Below are positions 50,963-58,896 of a stretch of DNA of 64,000 bases, in pieces. Within the stretch, counting starts at the first letter, position 1, and every line of letters begins with the position of its first letter. The DNA is from Micromonospora chaiyaphumensis (GTDB lineage Bacteria; Actinomycetota; Actinomycetes; Mycobacteriales; Micromonosporaceae). The stretch covers positions 62,001-126,000 of the forward strand of contig NZ_FMCS01000006.1 in assembly GCF_900091435.1 (NCBI RefSeq), read 5' to 3'. The position numbers and the translations under genes were made by a program. Under the pieces are notes generated by a model. That model ran no database searches. It saw only the letters and a program-made list of their open reading frames with translations, and was not told where the DNA came from.

Positions 50963-52210
50963 TCAGGCGGGGAGATCGATCCGGCCGTCCACCGCGGCGG
51001 CCGCGATGTCGGAGCGGTGGTGCGAACCGGCCAGCTCGATGCCGCGTACCACCTCGTAGGCGGCCTCCCGCGCGGCGGCCAGGTCGGGGCCGGTGGCCGT
51101 ACCGCAGAGGACCCGGCCCCCGGCGGAGCGCAGCGTGCCGTCGACGCCCCGGCGGGTGCCGGCCTGGATGACGCCGGCGCGGTCCGCGCCGGTGATCACG
51201 TCACCGGTGCGCGGCGCCGCCGGGTAGCCCTCGGCCGCCACCACGACGGTGACCGCCGCGCCGTCGCGCCAGCGCAGCGGCGGGTGCGCGGCCAGCGTGC
51301 CGGTGGCGGCCGCGTGCAGCAGCCCGGCCAGCGGCGTCTCCAGCAGGGCGAGCACCACCTGGGTCTCCGGATCACCGAAGCGGGCGTTGAACTCGATCAC
51401 GCGCGGGCCGGCGGCGGTGATCGCCAGGCCCACGTAGAGCAGGCCGGCGAACGGCGTGCCCCGGCGGCGCAGCTCGGCCAGCGTCGGGTGCACGACGTCG
51501 CGCATCACCTCGTCGACCAGGCCGGGCGGGGCCCAGGGCAGCGGCGCGTACGCACCCATGCCGCCGGTGTTCGGCCCGGTGTCGCCGTCACCCGCGCGCT
51601 TGAAGTCCTGGGCGGGCAGCAGCGGCACGGCGGCCTCGCCGTCGGTGACCACGAAGAGGGAGACCTCGGGACCGGCCAGGTACTCCTCGATCACCACCCG
51701 GCCGCACTCCGCGGCGTGCCGCTCGGCGGCGGCGCGGTCGTCGGTCACCACGACGCCCTTGCCGGCGGCCAGCCCGTCGTTCTTCACGACGTACGGCGCA
51801 CCGAGCTCGTCCAGCGCCCGCCCGACACTCTCCGCGTCGGTGCAGGTGTAGGCCCGGGCGGTCGGCACGCCGGCCGCAGTCATCACGTCCTTGGCGAACG
51901 TCTTCGAGCCCTCCAGCCGGGCCGCCTCGGCCGACGGGCCGAACGCCGCGACGCCCTTGGCCCGCACCGCGTCGGCAACCCCCGCCACCAGCGGCGCCTC
52001 CGGACCGATCACCACGAGATCCGCCGCCACCTCGACGGCGAGTGCCGCCACCGCCGCCGGATCGGTGGCGTTCACCTCCCGCACCTCGGCCACCGCCGCG
52101 ATCCCGGGATTACCCGGAGCGGCAACCAGCACGTCAACGGAAGGATCGGCGACCAGCCCGAGGGCGAGCGCGTGCTCCCGCCCCCCACCACCCACAAGAA
52201 GAACCCGCAC
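50963..52210 (-). CDS. purD: phosphoribosylamine-glycine ligase (GAR synthetase)
   Basis: A 415-residue ATP-grasp enzyme joining phosphoribosylamine and glycine. The N-terminal LLVGGGGREHALALGL, the FAKDVMTAAGVPTARAYTC segment, the ATP-grasp core VVIEEYLAGPEVSLFVVTDG, TGGMGAYAPLPWAPPG and RVIEFNARFGDPETQVVLAL are all present. It is on the same strand as purA but separated from it by the hairpin-flanked AbiEi/DUF559 gene. Confidence 0.96.
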   Translation of the reverse strand: MRVLLVGGGGREHALALGLVADPSVDVLVAAPGNPGIAAVAEVREVNATDPAAVAALAVEVAADLVVIGPEAPLVAGVADAVRAKGVAAFGPSAEAARLEGSKTFAKDVMTAAGVPTARAYTCTDAESVGRALDELGAPYVVKNDGLAAGKGVVVTDDRAAAERHAAECGRVVIEEYLAGPEVSLFVVTDGEAAVPLLPAQDFKRAGDGDTGPNTGGMGAYAPLPWAPPGLVDEVMRDVVHPTLAELRRRGTPFAGLLYVGLAITAAGPRVIEFNARFGDPETQVVLALLETPLAGLLHAAATGTLAAHPPLRWRDGAAVTVVVAAEGYPAAPRTGDVITGADRAGVIQAGTRRGVDGTLRSAGGRVLCGTATGPDLAAAREAAYEVVRGIELAGSHHRSDIAAAAVDGRIDLPA

Positions 52211-52243
52211 GACGGCATCCTACTGACCACCCCACCCCACCCT

Positions 52244-52303
52244 GTTGATCAAGAAGTTTGCGTCTCAGATCCGCGCCTCGACGACGCAAACCTCTTGATC
52301 AAC
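52244..52303. repeat. 60-bp hairpin repeat, copy 2
   Basis: Arms of 21 bases (52244-52264 and 52283-52303) with an 18-base loop. The only arm mismatch is at 52255, which in a minus-strand transcript becomes a G-U pair. The stop codon of the AbiEi/DUF559 gene lies inside the right arm, so the element also serves as the end of that gene. The loop shares ATCCGCGCC with copy 3. Confidence 0.92.
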
Positions 52304-53222
52304 GGGGTCTTCGGAGAGCGCGGGCGATCGTCTGGGGAATGTAGTCGGGACGGAGGGTGTCGGGCCAGGTGAAGCGGAGGACGGTCCAGCCTGGGTTAGC
52401 CAGGCGATTCTGGCGGACGCGGTCCTCGTAGACGGCCTGGGGAGTCTGGTGTGGGGTCTGGCCGTCGGCCTCGGCGATGATGCGGGCGCCACGCCAGGCC
52501 AGGTCGCCGATGCCGAGCAGGTAGCCGTCGTCGTCGCGGACCTCCAGTTGCAACGTGTCGGGTGGGACGCCGCCGTCCACGCATCGCAGTCGGACCCGCG
52601 TCTCCAGGGGTGACTGGGCACGGCCGTCCGACTCGGCCAAGCTGCGGCGGGCCGCCACGGCGCCCCGCCGCCGGGCGATGAGCGCCGCCACCAGGGACAG
52701 GTCCGACTCGTCGATCAGCCCCCGGTTGAGCGCCGAGTCGACGACGCACACCGCCGGGTAGCGATCGGCCCGGAGAATCACGTCAGCCACCGTGCGGACG
52801 GGAGTCGTGGCCGGGACACCCGCGGCGGTGGCGACATCAGCCGGACACAGGGCGAGCTGGTGCACCACGAGGTCGGGATCGGCCGGACGCTGCGGTCGCG
52901 GACGGTCCGGAGGCACCGAGACGTGGACCGCCGACGTGGCACGCAGGCCACCGATGCGGTGCAGCTCGGCGGCGGTGTCCAGCACGGCGACGGCGCCGGC
53001 ACCGAGACTCTCGACGACCGCTCGGATCCGGGCCCGCCGGAGCGAAGCGACGTCCCCCTGCGGCGCCGGCACGAAACAGCCCCGAGCCACCCGGATCCAC
53101 CGCCCGGACCGAGCGAGATGACGAACCTGGTCCCGACTGAATCCCAGAGCAACGGCCTGGGCGGCCGTCACCACCCCACCCTGCCGTGCAGCAACCCGAC
53201 TCAACGAAACACGATCAGCCAC
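52299..53222 (-). CDS. AbiEi-type N-terminal domain plus DUF559/Vsr-like endonuclease-fold protein
   Basis: A 307-residue protein. Residues ~5-50 are an AbiEi_4-like winged helix (VAARQGGVVTAAQAVALGFS, VRHLARSGRWIRVARGCF). The C-terminal ~110 residues resemble DUF559/very-short-patch-repair nucleases: SPLETRVRLRCVDGG, GIGDLAWRGARIIAEADGQT (Asp and E-x-D of the metal site) and GWTVLRFTWPDTL. Such proteins are common in actinomycete accessory regions; no function is proven. GTG at 53222 is used, though the frame is open to 53288. It interrupts the purD-purA pair, and both its flanks carry the 60-bp hairpin. Confidence 0.8.
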   Translation of the reverse strand: MADRVSLSRVAARQGGVVTAAQAVALGFSRDQVRHLARSGRWIRVARGCFVPAPQGDVASLRRARIRAVVESLGAGAVAVLDTAAELHRIGGLRATSAVHVSVPPDRPRPQRPADPDLVVHQLALCPADVATAAGVPATTPVRTVADVILRADRYPAVCVVDSALNRGLIDESDLSLVAALIARRRGAVAARRSLAESDGRAQSPLETRVRLRCVDGGVPPDTLQLEVRDDDGYLLGIGDLAWRGARIIAEADGQTPHQTPQAVYEDRVRQNRLANPGWTVLRFTWPDTLRPDYIPQTIARALRRPR

Positions 53223-53262
53223 CGCCCCAGGCTGCCCACGAGACCAACATCCCCAAAACCCC

Positions 53263-53283
53263 TGTGGAAAACCCTGTGGACAA
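53263..53283. other. two DnaA-box-like 9-mers
   Basis: TGTGGAAAA (53263-53271) and TGTGGACAA (53275-53283) are the complements of TTTTCCACA and TTGTCCACA. The second is the usual DnaA box of high-GC actinomycetes. They are spaced 12 bp apart between the DUF559 gene start and hairpin copy 3. Confidence 0.6.
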
Positions 53284-53299
53284 CCCATCTCGCGGCCTC

Positions 53300-53359
53300 G
53301 TTGATCAAGAGGTTTGCGTCAGAATCCGCGCCGATCCAGACGCAAACCTCTTGATCAAC
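53300..53359. repeat. 60-bp hairpin repeat, copy 3
   Basis: Arms of 21 bases (53300-53320 and 53339-53359), perfectly complementary, around an 18-base loop. It lies 27 bases after the purA stop codon on the minus strand, so it could end purA transcription, and it forms the upstream edge of the AbiEi/DUF559 cassette. Confidence 0.93.
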
Positions 53360-53386
53360 TCACCATCGGGTGCGGTGGGGAGGGGG

Positions 53387-54676
53387 TTACGGGAGGAGGG
53401 GGTGGCGGATTACGTTTTCTTCTCGGCCTGGGCCTACGCCTACGATGCTGACCTTGGTGCCGCAGAGTTCTTCGATGCGGGCGATGTAGCGTCGCGCGTT
53501 CTCCGGGAGCTCGTCCTCGGTGCGGGCCTTGGTGATGTCTTCCCACCAGCCGTCGAGCTCTTCGTAGATCGGCGTGGCGTGGTGGAAGTCGGTCTGCGTC
53601 ATCGGCATGTCGTCGAAGCGCTCGCCGTTGATCTCGTAGCCCACGCAGATCGGCACCTTGGGCATGCCGGTCAGCACGTCCAGCTTCGTGATGACCAGGT
53701 CGGTGACCCCGTTGAGGCGGCAGGCGTACCGGGCCACGACGGCGTCGAACCAGCCCGTGCGGCGCTCCCGGCCGGTGGTGGTGCCGTACTCGTGGCCGAT
53801 CTTGCGCAGGTGCTGGCCGTTGTCGTCGAACAGCTCGGTCGGGAACGGGCCGGAACCCACCCGGGTCGTGTACGCCTTGCTCACCGCGATGACCTTCGTG
53901 ATCGCGGTCGGCGGGATGCCCGCGCCCACGCACGCTCCGCCCGCCGTCGGGTTCGACGAGGTGACGAAGGGGTAGGTGCCGTGGTCCATGTCGAGCATGG
54001 TGGCCTGGGCGCCCTCCAGCAGGACGGTCTCGCCACGGTCCAGGGCGTCCCAGAGCATGACCCGGGTCTCCGCGATGTACGGCCGCAGCCGCTCGGCGTA
54101 CCGCAGGTACTCCTCGACGGTCTCGTCGACGTCGATCGCCTTGCGGTTGTAGACCTTGAACAGCACCTGGTTCTTCTCGCGGAGCGCCAGCTCCAGCTTC
54201 TTGCGCAGGATGCCCGGGTCGAGCAGGTCCTGGAGCCGGATGCCCATCCGGGCGACCTTGTCGCCGTAGGCGGGGCCGATGCCCCGGCCCGTGGTGCCGA
54301 TGCGCGAGCTGCCCAGGTAGCGCTCGACCACCCGGTCCAGCGCCCGGTGGTGCGGCATGATGAGGTGCGCGTCACCCGAGATGCGCAGCCGGGAGACGTC
54401 CACGCCCCGCTCGGCGAGGCCGTCGATCTCCTCCAGCAGCACCTTCGGGTCGACCACCACGCCGTTGCCGATGACGATCATCGCGTCCGGCGACAGCGCG
54501 CCGGACGGCATGAGGTGCAGCGCGTACTTCTGGCCGTCCGGGGTGATCACCGTGTGGCCGGCGTTGTTGCCGCCGGAGTAGCGCACGACGTAGTCGACCC
54601 GCTCACCCAGCAGGTCGGTAACCTTGCCCTTGCCCTCGTCGCCCCACTGAGCGCCGATGAGCACGATCGCTGGCAT
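53387..54676 (-). CDS. purA: adenylosuccinate synthetase
   Basis: A 429-residue GTP-dependent enzyme converting IMP to adenylosuccinate. The P-loop-like VLIGAQWGDEGKGKVTDLLG opens the protein, followed by YVVRYSGGNNAGHTVITPDG, TGRGIGPAYGDKVARMGIRL and TVLLEGAQATMLDMDHGTYP. The final GVGPGREENVIRHPLLP is normal. With PurB, also in this window, it completes AMP synthesis. Confidence 0.97.
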   Translation of the reverse strand: MPAIVLIGAQWGDEGKGKVTDLLGERVDYVVRYSGGNNAGHTVITPDGQKYALHLMPSGALSPDAMIVIGNGVVVDPKVLLEEIDGLAERGVDVSRLRISGDAHLIMPHHRALDRVVERYLGSSRIGTTGRGIGPAYGDKVARMGIRLQDLLDPGILRKKLELALREKNQVLFKVYNRKAIDVDETVEEYLRYAERLRPYIAETRVMLWDALDRGETVLLEGAQATMLDMDHGTYPFVTSSNPTAGGACVGAGIPPTAITKVIAVSKAYTTRVGSGPFPTELFDDNGQHLRKIGHEYGTTTGRERRTGWFDAVVARYACRLNGVTDLVITKLDVLTGMPKVPICVGYEINGERFDDMPMTQTDFHHATPIYEELDGWWEDITKARTEDELPENARRYIARIEELCGTKVSIVGVGPGREENVIRHPLLP

Positions 54677-54798
54677 CTTCTCCGCCTCCAGAAGGCTCGG
54701 GTGCCAGGTGGCGACCGGTCGGCGAGCCCGGGGTGTCAGGCTAACAAGTAGTGACGGCGGGACCGGCAGGGGTTCGTCGAGAAGCAGGAGGCTCCTTC

Positions 54799-55797
54799 GT
54801 GTACGACGTGGTGCTGCTCACCCTGGGCTCGGAGCGGGACGCTCCCGGCGGGGGCTGCGGCGGCGGTGGAGCCTGCTGCGGTGGCGCGCCGGAGGCGGCC
54901 GGTGAGCACACCGAGGAGCGCTGCGAGACGCCGCGCGTGCCGGTGCTGGCCTGCGCGGACGCGCTGACCGCCCGAGGTGCGCGGGTGGAGACGGTGACCG
55001 CCCGCTCGGACGCGGAGATCGACGAGGTGCTGGCCCGCCTCGACGGCCCGCCCCGGCCCGACGGCCTCACCTGGCCGGATCCCGACTCCAAGACCCGGCT
55101 GGTCGTCGCCACGGCCAGTGACGGACAGCTGCGCGCCGTGCTGCGCCGGCTGGTCCGACGGTACGCTCCGCCGCCCAGCCGCCGCCCCGCCGACCTGCCC
55201 GGGAACCGGACCGTGCCGGACCTGCCGCCGGTCGGCGTACTCCCGCTCGACCCGGCCCGCTCCGGCACGGCGCGGGACCTTGCCGCGCAGCTCGGCCTGC
55301 CCCGCGACCCGGCGGAGGTGGCCGCCGCGGTCCTGGACGGCACCGCCCGCCGGCTCGACCTGCTGCGCAACGACGGCGGCTCGGTGACCCTGGACGGCGC
55401 GCTGCTCGGCGCGGCCGACGACGCGGGCCGCCCGCTGCACTGGCGGGCGCGGGTCGAGGTCGACGGCACGGTGCTGAGCACCGGCGAGGAGCCGATCATG
55501 GCCTGCGCCGTCGGCAACGCCGGCGGGTACGCGCGCCTGGACGACGTGGTGCTGCTGGCCGACCCGGACCCCACCGACGGCCGGGTCGAGGTGGCCGTGG
55601 CCGTGCCGGTGGTCACCCGCTCGGCGTTGGGCCGGAAGAAGGTACGCCTGGAGGTGCGCCGGGCCCGGGGCCGCGCGGCGGCGGTCGTGCCCCGCGACGA
55701 GAAGGTGCCCTTCCTCGACGACGGCGTCGAGGGCGAGCTGAGCCGGAAGCGCTCCTGGTGGACCGAGCCGGGCGCCTGGGCGGTCTGGACGGCCTGA
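54799..55797 (+). CDS. degenerate diacylglycerol-kinase-like protein with Cys-rich N-terminal loop
   Basis: A 332-residue protein. The C-terminal half (GSVTLDGALLGAADDAGRPL, MACAVGNAGGYARLDDVVLL, VRLEVRRARGRAAAVV) resembles the beta-domain of lipid/diacylglycerol kinases. The first half has a Rossmann-like part, but where active kinases have GGDGT this protein has ATASDGQ, so catalysis is doubtful. Residues ~16-27 (GGGCGGGGACCGG) hold three Cys in a Gly run. GTG at 54799 has AGGAGG seven bases upstream. It is divergent from purA. Confidence 0.7.
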   Translation: MYDVVLLTLGSERDAPGGGCGGGGACCGGAPEAAGEHTEERCETPRVPVLACADALTARGARVETVTARSDAEIDEVLARLDGPPRPDGLTWPDPDSKTRLVVATASDGQLRAVLRRLVRRYAPPPSRRPADLPGNRTVPDLPPVGVLPLDPARSGTARDLAAQLGLPRDPAEVAAAVLDGTARRLDLLRNDGGSVTLDGALLGAADDAGRPLHWRARVEVDGTVLSTGEEPIMACAVGNAGGYARLDDVVLLADPDPTDGRVEVAVAVPVVTRSALGRKKVRLEVRRARGRAAAVVPRDEKVPFLDDGVEGELSRKRSWWTEPGAWAVWTA

Positions 55798-55872
55798 CCT
55801 CCGTCGATCCCCCGCTCGGGCGACCGGGCTGGCCGGACGGCCTATCCTCGGCGGGAGGAATGGGGAGGAACC

Positions 55873-58152
55873 GTGGTGCACGAGAACGCCGACCGGGCCC
55901 ACGTGCCGGGTCAACCGCAGGTGCCGGAGCGGGACATCGAACCGCTCTGGCCGCCCGAGCAGACCGACGGGGCCGTCACCGCCCCGCCGTGGGCGGCCCC
56001 GGCCCAGCCCAACGTGGCGGCCTGGCCCGTCCCGCCCGCCCGGCCCACGCCGCCCCCGGCCGACCCGGCGGCACCGGCGGCGGACCCGGCAGCCTCGACC
56101 TCGGACTCAGCGGCTGACGGGGCAGCGGCGGGCGACTCCGCGCCGCTCCACAGGACGCCGGCCCCGGTCGACCTGGACCTTCCGTTCACCCTCGACCAAC
56201 CGACCCCCGCCCCGGCGCCGACCACGCCCGACGACACCGCTCCCCGACCGTCGACCACCGCCGGCCCGGCCGAGACCCCCGGCCCGAACGGCACGCTCGG
56301 GCCGGATGCCGCGCCCGGGCCGGAGGGTGCCGTCGGCTCGGAGGCCGCGGTCGGGACGGATCCCCCGGTCACCCCTTCTGACCCCGTGAATGCCGCCGGC
56401 CCGGATGGCCGGGTCGGCCCGGCGACGGGCGGCGGCACGAATGGCGCCGCCGATCAGGCCGGCCGCCTCGACGCGACCGGCACCGACGGTGCGGACCGCC
56501 CGCTCGGCTCGGAGGCGACGGCCACCCCCACGGCGGCCGGTGTCATCCAGGCGAACGCTCAGGCCGACGCCGGCAGGACGCTCGGAACCGCGGCGGCCTC
56601 TCCCGAGAGGACCCCCGGGGCCGCGGTGATCTCACCCGACGGCCCGGCCGGTACGCCGCCGAACGACCGGCCGGAGTCTCCCTGGGCCCAGCCGCCGCAG
56701 CGCTCGACCGGCGATGCGCCCGCGCCGCCGGCGCACCCCGGACCCGTCGTGCCGCCGACGCAGAGTGGCGCGGCGCAGCCCGACGGCCGCCCGGCCGACC
56801 CTGCCCCGGTGACGCCTGCGGCCGGTGCCGCGCGCGGCGTTCCCGACAGCGCGGCCGAGGGCTCGCCGGACACCCCGCCCCGGCTCGGCCCGTTCCCACC
56901 CTCGCCGGGCGTACCCCTCCAGCAGCCCTACGGCGACGGAACGGGGTACCCGCCGGGACCGGTCGGTTACGGGCAACCGGCACCCCAACCCGGTGCACCG
57001 GGCTGGTATCCCCCGGCCTGGCCGCAGGAGGCCGGCACACCCCCGCAGGCCGGCGCCCCACAGCAGCCGCCCGCACCGCCGCACCAGCCCGGCCCGCACC
57101 AGCCCGCGCCGCATCCGCCCGGCCCACACCAGGCCGGGCCACACCAGGCCGGCCCGCAGCAGACCGGGCCGCAGCAGCCGGGGCCGGCCGCGTTCCCGGA
57201 GCAGGTCTGGACGCCGGCGAGCGGTGCCCCGCCGACGGCGGAGGACTTCGCGCGGCGGCGGCAGGCCCGGCCGGTCGACCCCGTGGCGACCACGGGTGTC
57301 CGGGCGGTGGTCAACAAGATCGGGCTGGTCCGGCTCCCGCCGGGGCGGCAGGAGCAGGAGATGCGGCGCGACATCGAGATGGTGCGCCGCAACTTCGGCG
57401 GGCTGCGCCAGGTGACCGTGGTCAACCCGAAGGGCGGCGCCGGCAAGACGGTCGCCATCCTGCTGCTCGCCATGACCTTCGGGCAGAAGCGCGGCGGGTA
57501 CGTGCTGGCCTGGGACAACAACGAGACCCAGGGCACCCTCGGGATGCGGGCGCAGCAGGACTTCCACTCCCGCACCGTGCGGGACATGCTGCGCGACCTG
57601 GCCCAGTTCCAGGGGCCGCACGGCCGGGTCGGCGACCTGTCGCAGTACGTCCGCTCGCAGGGCGAGGGCATGTTCGACGTGCTCGCCTCGGACGAGTCGG
57701 CGACCGGTGGCGAGATGCTGACCGCGGCCGCGTTCGCCGAGATCCGCGAGGTGGTGAGCCGCTTCTACAAGCTGATCTTCGTGGACACCGGGAACAACGT
57801 CCGGGCGCAGAACTGGCAGGCCGCCATGGACGCCACCGACCAGCTCGTGGTGACCATGTCGGCGCGGAACGACTCGGCCGAGACGGCCGCCCGGATGCTC
57901 GACCACCTGGAGCAGAGCGGCCGCCAGCGGCTGGTCCGCCAGGCGGTGACGGTGGTGTCGATGCCGCCGTCCCGCAAGGAGATCGACCTGCCGGCCATCC
58001 AGGAGCACTTCGCCGCCCGGACCCGGGCGGTGCTGCTGGCGCCGTACGAGCGGCTCATCGACACCGGGGAGCCGATCCGGTACGGCCAGCTCTCCTCGGC
58101 CACCCGCGAGGCCTGGCTGAAGATCGCCGCCTCGGTGGCGGAAGGGCTGTGA
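55873..58152 (+). CDS. MinD/ParA-like ATPase with ~470-residue Pro-rich N-terminal arm
   Basis: A 759-residue protein. Residues 1-470 are Pro/Ala/Gly-rich and disordered (many PGPHQPAP-like and PADPAP-like stretches). The ATPase has the deviant Walker A VVNPKGGAGKTVAILLLAMT near residue 520, the ETQGTLGMR switch region, and FVDTGNNVRAQNW as Walker B-like. The layout recalls EspI, the MinD-like protein of ESX secretion loci, but no ESX component is nearby. Family membership is firm; the cargo or partner is unknown. Start is GTG. Confidence 0.8.
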   Translation: MVHENADRAHVPGQPQVPERDIEPLWPPEQTDGAVTAPPWAAPAQPNVAAWPVPPARPTPPPADPAAPAADPAASTSDSAADGAAAGDSAPLHRTPAPVDLDLPFTLDQPTPAPAPTTPDDTAPRPSTTAGPAETPGPNGTLGPDAAPGPEGAVGSEAAVGTDPPVTPSDPVNAAGPDGRVGPATGGGTNGAADQAGRLDATGTDGADRPLGSEATATPTAAGVIQANAQADAGRTLGTAAASPERTPGAAVISPDGPAGTPPNDRPESPWAQPPQRSTGDAPAPPAHPGPVVPPTQSGAAQPDGRPADPAPVTPAAGAARGVPDSAAEGSPDTPPRLGPFPPSPGVPLQQPYGDGTGYPPGPVGYGQPAPQPGAPGWYPPAWPQEAGTPPQAGAPQQPPAPPHQPGPHQPAPHPPGPHQAGPHQAGPQQTGPQQPGPAAFPEQVWTPASGAPPTAEDFARRRQARPVDPVATTGVRAVVNKIGLVRLPPGRQEQEMRRDIEMVRRNFGGLRQVTVVNPKGGAGKTVAILLLAMTFGQKRGGYVLAWDNNETQGTLGMRAQQDFHSRTVRDMLRDLAQFQGPHGRVGDLSQYVRSQGEGMFDVLASDESATGGEMLTAAAFAEIREVVSRFYKLIFVDTGNNVRAQNWQAAMDATDQLVVTMSARNDSAETAARMLDHLEQSGRQRLVRQAVTVVSMPPSRKEIDLPAIQEHFAARTRAVLLAPYERLIDTGEPIRYGQLSSATREAWLKIAASVAEGL

Positions 58153-58204
58153 GCAGCGCGACGGCCGACCCGATCAACATGGTCGGGCCGGCCGTCGACG
58201 CGGC

Positions 58205-58633
58205 TCAGTGGCTGGCCAGGGCGTCCCCGGCGGCCGGGTCGCAGTCGCGGAGGAACTGGGCGCAGCGGGCCGCCTCGTCCGCCTCGCCGATCTCGCCGGC
58301 CGCGCGGGACAGCACGTAGAGGCACCGGAGGAAGCCCCGGTTGGGCTTGTGCGACCAGGGCACCGGGCCGTGGCCCTTCCAGCCGCTGCGGCGGAGCTGG
58401 TCGAGACCGCGGTGGTAGCCGGTGCGGGCGTACGCGTACGCCGGGACGACCTGGCCCGCGTCGAGCGCCCGGCTGGCCAGCGCCGCCCAGCCCGCGCTGT
58501 AGGTGGGGAAGCGGGCGGCGATCTCGGCGTACGCCTCGTCGGTGTCCTGCTCGGCGGCGGCCGCCAGCGCGGCGTCGGCCTCCTCGTGGGCGGGGAGCAG
58601 GGTGGCCGGTGGCTCAGGCAACAGGTTCTGCAT
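58205..58633 (-). CDS. DUF3151 family protein
   Basis: A 142-residue tetratricopeptide-like helical protein with the DUF3151 pattern: MQNLLPEPPATLLPAHEEAD, FPTYSAGWAALASRALDAGQ, VPAYAYARTGYHRGLDQLRR and PNRGFLRCLYVLSRAAGEIG. The ATG at 58633 matches the family start MQNLL; an ATG four codons upstream is less likely. The family is common in actinobacteria, often near the class II aldolase gene, as here. Function unknown. Confidence 0.9.
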   Translation of the reverse strand: MQNLLPEPPATLLPAHEEADAALAAAAEQDTDEAYAEIAARFPTYSAGWAALASRALDAGQVVPAYAYARTGYHRGLDQLRRSGWKGHGPVPWSHKPNRGFLRCLYVLSRAAGEIGEADEAARCAQFLRDCDPAAGDALASH

Positions 58634-58768
58634 CGCCCCATTCAACCCGCTTCGCCCTGGGGTACGCGAGGGGGTCCGCCGAGCCGGTCGGCTGAACGGC
58701 TGAGGGTTTCGTCACGCCTGCGGTGTGCCGCCCACGTACCCGCGGCCCATGCCACGGCGAGACTTTTT

Positions 58769-58845
58769 GCACTACAACTACAGATCCGGAGCCTCCCCAG
58801 GACCGGGTAGTGCAGGAGCCCGGCGGCCTGGCCACCGGGCTCCTG
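58769..58845 (+). other. two adjacent inverted repeats in the leader of the LOG-like gene
   Basis: GCACTAC (58769-58775) pairs with GTAGTGC (58807-58813), and CAGGAGCCCGG (58813-58823) pairs with CCGGGCTCCTG (58835-58845). The two helices share base 58813, so they either stack or compete. They lie 50-130 bases before the GTG start at 58897. Confidence 0.5.
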
Positions 58846-58896
58846 TCCGTGCCGCCCCGGGTTTGCCGGCTTGCCGCCCGGGGGCAGGATGATCTG

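Noticed and set aside
52244..53359. CRISPR array or integron attachment sites for the 60-bp repeats
   Set aside because: Only two local copies, 1 kb apart and with long internal palindromes; no cas or integrase gene and no regular spacers.
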